Numbered from the stretch's first letter, positions 21,420 to 33,437 are shown. The stretch: DNA of 64,000 bases from Stomorhina lunata (GCA_933228675.1 OW121740.1:36403792-36467791); one strand, 5' to 3'. Notes: generated by a model from the letters alone, not told the origin. Program-made: numbers and translations.

Positions 21420-21660
21420 AAGTCAAAGTCTACGAAGTGCTCAAGATTTTGTCACGTGTGACTATTTCTTGTTTCTAAACTTGAAGAAGAAGCTTGAAAA
21501 GAGAGGGCCAGAATATCTCAATGAGAGAGAGAACAGAACTTTTCTGCTTACCCCGTCACAACAACTATCCCCAGAAATTTCAACCCTGATAGGACATTTC
21601 AACCCTGATAGGAATTTCAACCCTGATAGGACGCAGTGTGACATATTGGATAAATCTTAA
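21420..21660 (+). repeat. Mariner C-terminal relic and 18-bp triplication
   Basis: 21420-21530 reads TCDYFLFLNLKKKLEK, the CDYFLF block that follows the third Asp in mariner transposases, so Tm1b seems to have inserted into an older mariner relic. At about 21576..21631 the unit ATTTCAACCCTGATAGGA occurs three times in tandem with small gaps. Confidence 0.55.
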
Positions 21661-22252
21661 GGACCTTCATCTGTGTTTTTTGGAACATAAACGTTCCTAA
21701 AATAGACTCTAACGGTCCACAAAGTTAATATTTCTAGGGCCCTAGTGATAAAATGTTATAAATATTATTTGTGGCATAATTCATTCATTTATAACATATC
21801 AAATTTGTCACACTGGGTAAAAATGGGTTAAGGTTTGTATAAACTGTTTGACTTTATTAACGATCTGTCAGAAATATGCTTTCACAGTTCCATTTAGAAC
21901 AGAAGATTGTAAACAACTCAAAGTCGTACATTTAATTGTAGCTGTTAAGATCTTTTGAAAGGAGTTTACCTACTTTTTAATATACTTTTTAATAGTCAAA
22001 TTAAACAAATATTCTTCAATTCCCTAGACTTCGGATCTTCTATTTCGGTGAAGATTTGGTAAAATATTCTCCCTGCTCTTAGAATTTTCAAAGTTTTTTT
22101 AATGTGAAAACAATAGAAATCTAAATTTTGAAAGGCCATATCAAAAAAGTAGGGACTGGAAGAGGTTAAATGCAAATTGAATCTTCAACTCTTAAGTATT
22201 TAAAGTATATACTATTAACCAGAGCCATTTTAGTAACTTTATCTTTTACATA
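21661..22252. other. Intergenic DNA, no gene seen
   Basis: AT-rich, no motif or element end recognised. Confidence 0.5.
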
Positions 22253-23273
22253 CAGGGGTGTCATAGAAACCAATTTCATTGGTATTGGTTTTGAAAACGA
22301 CAAAAAAAATAAATTGGTGTCATGAATTCCAATATTAATGTTCGAACTACATTTTGTATTGGTTTTATGTGTCACGGAAAATAATATTATTGGTTTAGTA
22401 TTGGAAATAAACCAAGCAACTTACAGTTAACAGATTTCATTTCAAAATTGGTATATCTATTTAAATCAAAGGCGTTACTAGTGCCTTTTTCGATTTAAAG
22501 ATCCACTAAGAACGGATTTTTAATAATTCGGCCTTGTGGGTGATAAAAAAGGGTAAATTCAGTAACGATATGATTCCCAAACTAAAAACAATAGAACTAA
22601 AATTTAAATCGAGTTTGGATCAGCTACAAAAATAACAGAACAAGTGGTAAGTAATTTTCGAAAAAAAGGGGAGAAAAAGAGAAAAATTATTTTTGGTACT
22701 TTTTAGCTTTAACTTTCTAATAAAAAGAGATGGGTAAAAAGTTTACATAGAATTTGTTATCATGTAATAAGATAAAAGCAAGTTTGGTACTTTTCTGTGT
22801 CTTTGGAGTCAATGAACCTTATCGACAAACATAAAAAATTTCAAAAATGGTTAAAATTGTAAGGCTAGAGTATTCTTTGTGTAAAAGTACTGGCGAAGCA
22901 AATGCATATCAATTTAACGGATATCCCATGTAAGTGACAATCGTCCTTTGATTGGCTGTGGTTTGTTTTTTGGTGTAGGTAGATTAAATTTTTTCAGTCC
23001 GCAATTCGGTCATTCCATTATGTTGGGGTATACAAGCTTCATTTGTCCAAATAGCAAATTATTTTTTTTAATAATTTTTATTTTATTTTTTATTTGATTT
23101 TTGATGTTTCACAAAAAATTCCAATGAAATCATAAACAATTGATTCGAACATTTTGTTTGATTTCAAACCAATAATAACAAAATCGACTTGGTTTCATAA
23201 CACCAAATAATACCAGTATTGGTTTTCAAAACCGATAAATTTAAAAACCGACTTGGTTTCTATGACACCCCTG
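22253..23273. mobile_element. hAT-like MITE with 21-bp perfect TIRs
   Basis: Begins CAGGGGTGTCATAGAAACCA and ends with the exact reverse complement (21 bp at 22253..22273 and 23253..23273). Subterminal regions repeat TTGGTATTGGTTTTGAAAAC-like motifs on both sides. No transposase frame in 1021 bp. CAGGGG ends suggest hAT, but no clear 8-bp duplication is visible in the flanks (TTTACATA versus ATAGATAT), so the class is provisional. Confidence 0.8.
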
Positions 23274-23378
23274 ATAGATATTACTAAAACTTTCAAATAT
23301 ACCAGATTGCAATTTAGTAGGAAAAAGGTACTTAAAAATAACCGAAAATAAGATTTATCAAATACTAATATTAAAATT

Positions 23379-23695
23379 TGAACCGCCGTGGTATAGAAGG
23401 TTAGTCATCCGCCTAGCATACCAGAGGTCCCAAGTTCGATCTCCGACCAGACCCACTTGAAAAAAATAAATTTTGAAAAAAAAACGGTTCACCTCATAAC
23501 TCAGCTAGCCACTGGTTATTGAGTATTAGGCTATGTAAAACTTCTCTAACTAATGCATTTGCCATTCGGTGCCGGAGTTAAAACATAGGTCCCTTTCAGC
23601 GAGTCTAAAAATAGAATCGGATGCAGCTCATAGTCTGAGAGAAGTACCCCTTGTTCCAATTGGAATGTTGTCGTGGGAATTACATGTATATATAT
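23379..23695 (+). mobile_element. SINE-1 (tRNA-derived)
   Basis: Starts TGAACCGCCGTGGTATAGAA with B-box-like AAGTTCGATCTCC; full-length body and a TATATATGTACATATA tail. Possible 11-bp duplication TATTAAAATTT before it and TACTAAAATTT after the tail (one mismatch). Confidence 0.85.
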
Positions 23696-23699
23696 GTAC

Positions 23700-24229
23700 A
23701 TATAATACTAAAATTTTACTACCAAATAGCCAATTTGCGATGACAAATTAAACAATATTAAACGCCCTGTGTAACGAAAATATGGGCGTGGCATTGCAAT
23801 TTTCAGCCTACTTTGTTAGCTAGCACTTTTTACAATAAAACTGAATGATTCGATTGAAAAAGTGTTGAAAAATACTAATTCTAAAAGAAATTCTGTAAGC
23901 ATCAAATTCACATAGGTGGTGGCCACATTACAAAGGACAAATCAAAAATAAAGAAATTAATCTGCCACTAGTCTTAAAATATGTCAATCGACATAGCAAC
24001 ACTTTTTGAGATGTTAAAACGATGTCCCTTCGATAGGCTCACTATATAAAACTTGCTATCTTAAAGAAGATTTGAAAGTCCCAGACTTTTGATTTGATAC
24101 AATAATAAAGCGAAATACTTATTTCGGTCACTTTCATAGGATTGTCTTCTTGGAATATAGATTATTAAAGTTTGACAAATAATTAGCTGGAAGTTTGATA
24201 AAACATACATAAATATATAAAACAAAAAT
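23700..24229. other. Intergenic DNA, no gene seen
   Basis: No convincing frame, RNA gene or repeat end. Confidence 0.5.
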
Positions 24230-24935
24230 CAAGTAGGAAAAAGATCAGCAACGGCGTGGTATCTCTAAAATTAATGGGTGGTGTAAATATTGCGGTATCA
24301 AATGCTCTTGATGTTCTGGGCATGAGAATACAATATTGTCCGTCGGACAAATTACATTTTTCAAGTGTCGAAAGTGCCTCGGTTTTCTAAAACAGTCTAA
24401 GTGATACTTAACTTCATCTGATCTCCATACCATTTACACGACCTTTATCCGACCGAAAATGGAATACGACTCTCATGTATGAGCCGATGCTTCAAAGTCT
24501 ATTTTGGAGCTTCTCGACCGAGTGCAGTAGAGAGCGAAAGTGCTCGTCGATGACAGTAGGGTATCCAACCCTATTGATCCACTTGAGCACCGCCGCAATA
24601 TGGGTTGCGTCACACATTTCTATCATTACTCCTTCGAAATGTGCTCTAACGAAATAAGGGAACTCGTTCCCAATACTCGAACTTTCTTAGGCTCATCCCT
24701 TCTTAGAGCCCATCTATTCGTAGTCGATTGGCCTCTAGATAGAATAACACACTGCAGAGAAAATTCGTTCTTTAGCCGTACAGTTCGTATCTGAAATTTG
24801 TTTCCCGCAGAAGTTTTCCCAGTCAGTTGCAATATAGGAAAGTTCACATCGAATGTCCACAAACACTACTCCACCTATCCCCATAACCTCCCATAACCTA
24901 GTTCCAGCACAATGCATTGCATAAGTAAGGGTCAT
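24230..24935 (+). pseudogene. Non-LTR retrotransposon relic, RT C-terminus
   Basis: Plus-strand fragments in two or three frames: LDVLGMRIQYCPSDKL near 24310, PLSDRKWN near 24445, LELLDRVQ near 24505 and DPLEHRRNMGCVTHFYHYSF near 24580. RENSFFSRTVR near 24755 and NIGKFTSNVHKHYS near 24830 follow. This is the end of a reverse transcriptase of the same family as the relic at 11150..13395. Several stops; no complete frame. Confidence 0.72.
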
Positions 24936-25001
24936 CCCCTGAGTTCTGGTCCTTAATTAAATAAAAAAGACAAAAATTTTACTTTTTAATCGTTTGCAAA
25001 C

Positions 25002-25007
25002 TTTATT
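25002..25007 (-). terminator. Possible polyadenylation signal of takeout C
   Basis: TTTATT on the plus strand is AATAAA on the minus strand, 45 bp beyond the takeout C stop codon. Confidence 0.45.
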
Positions 25008-25051
25008 TGATACAAAAAAACAAGGCCTTAATATTAGATATTTCAGATATC

Positions 25052-28000
25052 TTAATCTATATAAAAATCGTCTATTGATAGTTTCCTAAAAATACCATTA
25101 ATTATATCGGTAAGAACAGTTTCCACTGCTTTTACTGTAGTAGGTTTAATTTCTTCCCAAATATCACGCCAATTTTCATTAATGACTCCATTGATGCTCT
25201 CGGATAAAACCTTATTATCCTTAACAATATTTTCCAACTCAAAAGTAATTCTAAGAGAAAAAAAATAAATTAATTTTAAATTTAGTTCTAAGTGTAGTTC
25301 AAGGTTTAGTTCTAGGTTCAGTTCCAGGTTGAGTTTTCGGTTTAGCTCTAGGTTCAGTTAAGTTTTCAGAATTAAGTTTAGTCTAGGATCAGTTTTAGGT
25401 TCAGTTCTAGTTCAGTTCTAGTTCTAGTTCAGTTCTAGTTCAGTTCTAGTTCAGTTCTAGTTCAGTTCTAGTTCAGTTCTAGTTCAGTTCTAGGTTAGTT
25501 CTAGTTCAGTTCTAGTTCAGTTCTAGTTCAGTTCTAGTTCAGTTCTAGTTCAGTTCTAGTTCAGTTCTAGTTCAGTTCTAGTTCAGTTCTAGTTCAGTTC
25601 TAGTTCAGTTCTAGTTCAGTTCTAGTTCAGTTCTAGTTCAGTTCTAGTTCAGTTCTAGTTCAGTTCTAGTTCAGTTCTAGTTCAGTTCTAGTTCAGTTCT
25701 AGTTCAGTTCTAGTTCAGTTCTAGTTCAGTTCTAGTTCAGTTCTAGTTCAGTTCTAGTTCAGTTCTAGTTCAGTTCTAGTTCAGTTCTAGTTCAGTTCTA
25801 GTTCAGTTCTAGTTCAGTTCTAGTTCAGTTCTAGTTCAGTTCTAGTTCAGTTCTAGTTCAGTTCTAGTTCAGTTCTAGTTCAGTTCTAGTTCAGTTCTAG
25901 TTCAGTTCTAGTTCAGTTCTAGTTCAGTTCTAGTTCAGTTCTAGTTCAGTTCTAGTTCAGTTCTAGTTCAGTTCTAGTTCAGTTCTAGTTCAGTTCTAGT
26001 TCAGTTCTAGTTCAGTTCTAGTTCAGTTCTAGTTCAGTTCTAGTTCAGTTCTAGTTCAGTTCTAGTTCAGTTCTAGTTCAGTTCTAGTTCAGTTCTAGTT
26101 CAGTTCTAGTTCAGTTCTAGTTCAGTTCTAGTTCAGTTCTAGTTCAGTTCTAGTTCAGTTCTAGTTCAGTTCTAGTTCAGTTCTAGTTCAGTTCTAGTTC
26201 AGTTCTAGTTCAGTTCTAGTTCAGTTCTAGTTCAGTTCTAGTTCAGTTCTAGTTCAGTTCTAGTTCAGTTCTAGTTCAGTTCTAGTTCAGTTCTAGTTCA
26301 GTTCTAGTTCAGTTCTAGTTCAGTTCTAGTTCAGTTCTAGTTCAGTTCTAGTTCAGTTCTAGTTCAGTTCTAGTTCAGTTCTAGTTCAGTTCTAGTTCAG
26401 TTCTAGTTCAGTTCTAGTTCAGTTCTAGTTCAGTTCTAGTTCAGTTCTAGTTCAGTTCTAGTTCAGTTCTAGTTCAGTTCTAGTTCAGTTCTAGTTCAGT
26501 TCTAGTTCAGTTCTAGTTCAGTTCTAGTTCAGTTCTAGTTCAGTTCTAGTTCAGTTCTAGTTCAGTTCTAGTTCAGTTCTAGTTCAGTTCTAGTTCAGTT
26601 CTAGTTCAGTTCTAGTTCAGTTCTAGTTCAGTTCTAGTTCAGTTCTAGTTCAGTTCTAGTTCAGTTCTAGTTCAGTTCTAGTTCAGTTCTAGTTCAGTTC
26701 TAGTTCAGTTCTAGTTCAGTTCTAGTTCAGTTCTAGTTCAGTTCTAGTTCAGTTCTAGTTCAGTTCTAGTTCAGTTCTAGTTCAGTTCTAGTTCAGTTCT
26801 AGTTCAGTTCTAGTTCAGTTCTAGTTCAGTTCTAGTTCAGTTCTAGTTCAGTTCTAGTTCAGTTCTAGTTCAGTTCTAGTTCAGTTCTAGTTCAGTTCTA
26901 GTTCAGTTCTAGTTCAGTTCTAGTTCAGTTCTAGTTCAGTTCTAGTTCAGTTCTAGTTCAGTTCTAGTTCAGTTCTAGTTCAGTTCTAGTTCAGTTCTAG
27001 TTCAGTTCTAGTTCAGTTCTAGTTCAGTTCTAGTTCAGTTCTAGTTCAGTTCTAGTTCAGTTCTAGTTCAGTTCTAGTTCAGTTCTAGTTCAGTTCTAGT
27101 TCAGTTCTAGTTCAGTTCTAGTTCAGTTCTAGTTCAGTTCTAGTTCAGTTCTAGTTCAGTTCTAGTTCAGTTCTAGTTCAGTTCTAGTTCAGTTCTAGTT
27201 CAGTTCTAGTTCAGTTCTAGTTCAGTTCTAGTTCAGTTCTAGTTCAGTTCTAGTTCAGTTCTAGTTCAGTTCTAGTTCAGTTCTAGTTCAGTTCTAGTTC
27301 AGTTCTAGTTCAGTTCTAGTTCAGTTCTAGTTCAGTTCTAGTTCAGTTCTAGTTCAGTTCTAGTTCAGTTCTAGTTCAGTTCTAGTTCAGTTCTAGTTCA
27401 GTTCTAGTTCAGTTCTAGTTCAGTTCTAGTTCAGTTCTAGTTCAGTTCTAGTTCAGTTCTAGTTCAGTTCTAGTTCAGTTCTAGTTCAGTTCTAGTTCAG
27501 TTCTAGTTCAGTTCTAGTTCAGTTCTAGTTCAGTTCTAGTTCAGTTCTAGTTCAGTTCTAGTTCAGTTCTAGTTCAGTTCTAGTTCAGTTCTAGTTCAGT
27601 TCTAGTTCAGTTCTAGTTCAGTTCTAGTTCAGTTCTAGTTCAGTTCTAGTTCAGTTCTAGTTCAGTTCTAGTTCAGTTCTAGTTCAGTTCTAGTTCAGTT
27701 CTAGTTCAGTTCTAGTTCAGTTCTAGTTCAGTTCTAGTTCAGTTCTAGTTCAGTTCTAGTTCAGTTCTAGTTCAGTTCTAGTTCAGTTCTAGTTCAGTTC
27801 TAGTTCAGTTCTAGTTCAGTTCTAGTTCAGTTCTAGTTCAGTTCTAGTTCAGTTCTAGTTCAGTTCTAGTTCAGTTCTAGTTCAGTTCTAGTTCAGTTCT
27901 AGTTCAGTTCTAGTTCAGTTCTAGTTCAGTTCTAGTTCAGTTCTAGTTCAGTTCTAGTTCAGTTCTAGTTCAGTTCTAGTTCAGTTCTAGTTCAGTTCTA

Positions 28001-30325
28001 GTTCAGTTCTAGTTCAGTTCTAGTTCAGTTCTAGTTCAGTTCTAGTTCAGTTCTAGTTCAGTTCTAGTTCAGTTCTAGTTCAGTTCTAGTTCAGTTCTAG
28101 TTCAGTTCTAGTTCAGTTCTAGTTCAGTTCTAGTTCAGTTCTAGTTCAGTTCTAGTTCAGTTCTAGTTCAGTTCTAGTTCAGTTCTAGTTCAGTTCTAGT
28201 TCAGTTCTAGTTCAGTTCTAGTTCAGTTCTAGTTCAGTTCTAGTTCAGTTCTAGTTCAGTTCTAGTTCAGTTCTAGTTCAGTTCTAGTTCAGTTCTAGTT
28301 CAGTTCTAGTTCAGTTCTAGTTCAGTTCTAGTTCAGTTCTAGTTCAGTTCTAGTTCAGTTCTAGTTCAGTTCTAGTTCAGTTCTAGTTCAGTTCTAGTTC
28401 AGTTCTAGTTCAGTTCTAGTTCAGTTCTAGTTCAGTTCTAGTTCAGTTCTAGTTCAGTTCTAGTTCAGTTCTAGTTCAGTTCTAGTTCAGTTCTAGTTCA
28501 GTTCTAGTTCAGTTCTAGTTCAGTTCTAGTTCAGTTCTAGTTCAGTTCTAGTTCAGTTCTAGTTCAGTTCTAGTTCAGTTCTAGTTCAGTTCTAGTTCAG
28601 TTCTAGTTCAGTTCTAGTTCAGTTCTAGTTCAGTTCTAGTTCAGTTCTAGTTCAGTTCTAGTTCAGTTCTAGTTCAGTTCTAGTTCAGTTCTAGTTCAGT
28701 TCTAGTTCAGTTCTAGTTCAGTTCTAGTTCAGTTCTAGTTCAGTTCTAGTTCAGTTCTAGTTCAGTTCTAGTTCAGTTCTAGTTCAGTTCTAGTTCAGTT
28801 CTAGTTCAGTTCTAGTTCAGTTCTAGTTCAGTTCTAGTTCAGTTCTAGTTCAGTTCTAGTTCAGTTCTAGTTCAGTTCTAGTTCAGTTCTAGTTCAGTTC
28901 TAGTTCAGTTCTAGTTCAGTTCTAGTTCAGTTCTAGTTCAGTTCTAGTTCAGTTCTAGTTCAGTTCTAGTTCAGTTCTAGTTCAGTTCTAGTTCAGTTCT
29001 AGTTCAGTTCTAGTTCAGTTCTAGTTCAGTTCTAGTTCAGTTCTAGTTCAGTTCTAGTTCAGTTCTAGTTCAGTTCTAGTTCAGTTCTAGTTCAGTTCTA
29101 GTTCAGTTCTAGTTCTAGTTCAGTTCTAGTTCAGTTCTAGTTCAGTTCTAGTTCAGTTCTAGTTCAGTTCTAGTTCAGTTCTAGTTCAGTTCTAGTTCAG
29201 TTCTAGTTCAGTTCTAGTTCAGTTCTAGTTCAGTTCTAGTTCAGTTCTAGTTCAGTTCTAGTTCAGTTCTAGTTCAGTTCTAGTTCAGTTCTAGTTCAGT
29301 TCTAGTTCAGTTCTAGTTCAGTTCTAGTTCAGTTCTAGTTCAGTTCTAGTTCAGTTCTAGTTCAGTTCTAGTTCAGTTCTAGTTCAGTTCTAGTTCAGTT
29401 CTAGTTCAGTTCTAGTTCAGTTCTAGTTCAGTTCCAGTTCAGTTCTACTTCAGTTCTAGGTTGAGTTCTATTTTTAGCTCTAGATTCAGTTCTAAGTTCA
29501 ATTCTAGTACAAAATACATATGATACTCACTTCTCTGGCTTACACTCATGTAACTTAAATTTCGTTACAAATGCATAGGTCTTATCATTTCGTTTTTCTG
29601 TACTCAATTTCGATTTAAACTTAAAGTCAGCACCGCTGAATACTACTTTACCCCTTCCCTGACCTTTCAAGGGCAAAAGCAATATTTTTCCATCAATAAC
29701 ATAGTCTCCTTCTACAATGATTTTAGGCACATAAATGTCAAAGTCGATAGTTTTCGAAACATTCTTATTGAAACCATGAACTCGTTTTGCTTGAAACTTT
29801 TCCAAGCCACTAACGACGACAGTGTTAAATTTGAAATCTAATTTTACCGGTGCATTGGGGTCTTTGGATTCGGATAAAACAAGTTCTTTAAGCGGTAAAG
29901 AAGCAACATCGACTAAACCAATCTCCGGATTGCCATGAGGATATAGTTCCATGATTTGCATCATAGCTTTGCCAACGCATTCATCATTGTCCGAAGATTT
30001 GCATTTTTGTATTTCGGGAGCTGGATAAAAGAAATAAATTTTAAATTTTATATTAACGATTTTACTTTAAAAAACATTTCAGTCATTTTAATTTTTCAAT
30101 TCTTTGAGATCACTAGAGTTTTAACAATTTTAATTTATTAATTTGTTTTATTTAAATTCACTTCATCACTGAAATCTGAATTGTATATATTTTTGGAAGG
30201 ATCTCAATATTTTGTGAATCACTGTACACATTTTAATATTTTCAATTTTTTAACATACGCAAATCCCCATAGGCTTGAAGTAAAACACCGGCTAATATTA
30301 ACGTTAGAACTAGTTTGTTATACAT
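25052..30325 (-). CDS. Takeout-like / JHBP-family secreted protein C, 251 aa, with satellite-filled intron
   Basis: Exons on the minus strand: 30259..30325, 29531..30020 and 25052..25250, spliced length 756 nt. Donors are C|GTATGT and AA|GTGAGT; acceptors are ATCCAG and CTCTTAG. Phases match takeout A and B. Residues 1-20 (YNKLVLTLILAGVLLQAYG) are a signal peptide. PPEIQKCKSSDNDEC (23-37) holds the family cysteine pair; LLLPLKGQGRGKVVFSGADF and INENWRDIWEEI match the conserved middle and C-terminal regions. It is a diverged paralogue of A and B with an intact frame. Intron 1 is 238 bp. Intron 2 is 4280 bp, against 73 bp in A and B, and is almost entirely an 11-bp satellite. Expected role: secreted carrier of a small hydrophobic ligand. 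Whether such a repetitive intron affects splicing or expression cannot be told from sequence. Confidence 0.92.
25262..29515 (+). repeat. 11-bp satellite (CTAGTTCAGTT)n, about 380 units, in intron 2 of takeout C
   Basis: Period is exactly 11 bp. The interior from about 25510 to 29430 is practically invariant, with one irregular step near 29111-29120 (an extra AGTTCT). Both edges are degenerate (GTTCTAGGTTCAG-like), typical of an array that grew from the middle. The size may be an assembly estimate. Confidence 0.97.
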
Positions 30326-30523
30326 TATCTCGGTTAAGTTTTAAAAACTTATCTTTCGCGTGAACGGATTTTCTATAACTGTAGATCGATAAAGATTTTA
30401 ACGTTTTTTTATAGTTTTTACTTCAAGTACTGATCAATATCTAGTTATTTGCTCTTTGATTTATGACTAAGGTAGAGGGTTGCCTCAATACAAACAAAAT
30501 ATTGATTAATAACTAATAAATAT
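30326..30523. other. 5' flank of takeout C
   Basis: 198 bp between the takeout C start codon and the TIR element; it must hold the promoter unless that extends into the element. No clear TATA box was recognised. Confidence 0.45.
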
Positions 30524-31991
30524 CCCAGCAAACAAATTAAAAAAAAAAACTGACAAAACCTATGGAAAAATCAACTAACAGGAATTGAACCAGAACAAAC
30601 TAGAACTAACTAGAACAGAACTGAACTAGAACTGAACTAGGACTGAACTAGAACTGAACTAGAACTGAACTAGAACTGAACTAGAACTGAACTAGAACTG
30701 AACTAGAACTGAACTAGAACTGAACTAGAACTGAACTAGAACTGAACTAGAACTGAACTAGAACTGAACTAGAACTGAACTAGAACTGAACTAGAACTGA
30801 ACTAGAACTGAACTAGAACTGAACTAGAACTGAACTAGAACTGAACTAGAACTGAACTAGAACTGAACTAGAACTGAACTAGAACTGAACTAGAACTGAA
30901 CTAGAACTGAACTAGAACTGAACTAGAACTGAACTAGAACTGAACTAGAACTGAACTAGAACTGAACTAGAACTGAACTAGAACTGAACTAGAACTGAAC
31001 TAGAACTGAACTAGAACTGAACTAGAACTGAACTAGAACTGAACTAGAACTGAACTAGAACTGAACTAGAACTGAACTAGAACTGAACTAGAACTGAACT
31101 AGAACTGAACTAGAACTGAACTAGAACTGAACTAGAACTGAACTAGAACTGAACTAGAACTGAACTAGAACTGAACTAGAACTGAACTAGAACTGAACTA
31201 GAACTGAACTAGAACTGAACTAGAACTGAACTAGAACTGAACTAGAACTGAACTAGAACTGAACTAGAACTGAACTAGAACTGAACTAGAACTGAACTAG
31301 AACTGAACTAGAACTGAACTAGAACTGAACTAGAACTGAACTAGAACTGAACTAGAACTGAACTAGAACTGAACTAGAACTGAACTAGAACTGAACTAGA
31401 ACTGAACTAGAACTGAACTAGAACTGAACTAGAACTGAACTAGAACTGAACTAGAACTGAACTAGAACTGAACTAGAACTGAACTAGAACTGAACTAGAA
31501 CTGAACTAGAACTGAACTAGAACTGAACTAGAACTGAACTAGAACTGAACTAGAACTGAACTAGAACTGAACTAGAACTGAACTAGAACTGAACTAGAAC
31601 TGAACTAGAACTGAACTAGAACTGAACTAGAACTGAACTAGAACTGAACTAGAACTGAACTAGAACTGAACTAGAACTGAACTAGAACTGAACTAGAACT
31701 GAACTAGAACTGAACTAGAACTGAACTAGAACTGAACTAGAACTGAACTAGAACTGAACTAGAACTGAACTAGAACTGAACTAGAACTGAACTAGAACTG
31801 AACTAGAACTGAACTAGAACTGAACTAGAACTGAACTAGAACTGAACTAGAACTGAACTAGAACTGAACTAGAACTGAACTAGAACTGAACTAGAACTGA
31901 ACTAGAACTGAACTAGAACTGAACTAGAACTAAACTAGAACTGAACTAGAACTGTACTAGAAAGTAACTCGAACTGAACTGCTGGGTTACC
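30524..31991 (-). mobile_element. TIR-type element carrying an 11-bp satellite array in opposite orientation
   Basis: Starts CCCAGCAAACAAATT; the far end reads GAACTGCTGGG followed by TTACC. The 9-bp sequence AATAAATAT flanks it at 30515..30523 and 31992..32000. Between is (AACTGAACTAG)n, about 125 units (30598..31975), the reverse complement of the takeout C intron array. The CCCAG ends resemble those of the elements at 53578, 57719 and 58108. No protein is encoded. Confidence 0.7.
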
Positions 31992-32223
31992 AATAAATAT
32001 TTATAAACAATAAATTCAGGAAATATTCATAATAATTAAATAGTTTTATCATAAATCAAAACTTTTTTCTATGACCTAGCCATATCGCTACTTATAAAGA
32101 AAAGCATTTCAATTTTGGTGAGATGTTTTCTTTTTTTTATGTAGACTTTCAGGCAAATACTGCCTATACATTTGTAATTAACTAAATTTACGAATTAGGT
32201 TACCTTCTTATGGTAAAGAGTAG

Positions 32224-32456
32224 AGATATAGCGTCGTGCGGGAATTTATGTGCTCTAACCGCCATTTTACACATTTTGAGTTAATGATGCCACTTTAGGT
32301 TTTCAAATATGCAATCCGTTTTCGGCTATCTCGTCTAGTTTTTGAGAATTCTGTCGTATAGCTTTTTAGAAAAATTTAGTTAAAACTTCAAGACCGATTT
32401 TCTCAAATTGCGTTTCTGGCGTATAGAGCACATAAACTACCGGACGATTATAGCTA
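32224..32456. repeat. Small MITE-like inverted repeat, 233 bp
   Basis: Left arm GATATAGCGTCGTGCGGGAA... (32224..32262) pairs imperfectly with the right arm 32418..32456; the shared block is TTTATGTGCTCTA. No coding capacity. Confidence 0.65.
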
Positions 32457-32539
32457 TTTATTATTTTACACTGTAATTGGTCGCCATATCTACTTTTAGA
32501 ACAGTGAAGTGGCGAAATTTTTTGTTACTTAGATGCATT

Positions 32540-32730
32540 GTTTAAGCTTTTTGTTCTATAGCCAATTTTATTTCTTTTACATCGACGGCGTGTTACTGCT
32601 GATGGAGAACGCTGAGGAACTTAATAATTACGGAAATTTATGGTGCCTTGACTGGGGCTCAAACCCAGGCTGAATATGATATGTTATGCTTAGTAGTCGA
32701 CATGCTAAATAACTAAACTACAGTACCCTA
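32540..32730 (-). mobile_element. SINE-2-like tRNA-derived repeat, copy 2
   Basis: Read on the minus strand: ACTGTAGTTTAGTTATTTAG (A-box region), then B box GGGTTTGAGCCCC. Similar to the module at 10735..10935. Confidence 0.55.
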
Positions 32731-33169
32731 AACTATTTTGTAGGGGGTTTTATTTAGTATTTAATTGTTCTAACTAGACAATTCTAATAGCAGAATATAT
32801 TTCATTTAATTCAAATCAATTAATGCTCGTTTTTACAAAAACAAATGGGTGTTGAATATTTTAAAAACTGGAGCTAATGGGACAATTATTTTAATCAAAC
32901 TTATTTATGACGATTTGAAATCAAGTTACATTTGCATTCGTAATTCAAGCTTATTAATTAAAATTTTGGGATTTTTGTAGAGGAAAATAACATGGCCAAT
33001 AAGAAATTTGAAGTCAATGCTTGGGCCGAAAATGGGTTTCCAGACTCGTAAATTTAGTAGATAAACCCTAAACAATTTCTATTCCTATCGCTACGGCGAT
33101 TATGGTGGCATGGAAGTTCTTGTTCCATATCCACAAGTTTAAACTCAGACTACAAGATGTTACACTTCC
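32731..33169. other. Intergenic DNA, no gene seen
   Basis: AT-rich, nothing recognised. Confidence 0.45.
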
Positions 33170-33410
33170 ATATATTTATTTGCCGTATGGTCGTTTTGAA
33201 AAGTCCCATAAAAAAGAGTGTATACCGGTTTAACTCTAATTCGGAAACAACTAATAGAGACGATTATCTAATGACAGAAAGCTAAGGCACACACACGTGA
33301 TCATGAAATGTATGTTTGTTTGCGCATTTATGCGTTTTTCATCGTTTTTTATCCCATTTAATTTCTCTTTTGGCATTACAAAATTTTGGAGTGCAATATC
33401 TTTATATTAC
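33170..33410 (+). repeat. Dispersed repeat, copy 1 (partner at 61180..61400)
   Basis: About 200 bp align with the reverse complement of 61180..61400, for example GTTGTTTCCGAATTAGAGT and CCTTAGCTTTCT. Parent element unknown. Confidence 0.65.
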
Positions 33411-33437
33411 GGAGCCTTTGATTTAAAGGTTTTAATG

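Noticed and set aside
25262..29515. Separate intergenic satellite dividing two gene fragments
   Set aside because: Exon phases, splice sites and family alignment show that exons 2 and 3 of takeout C join across it to an intact 251-aa protein.
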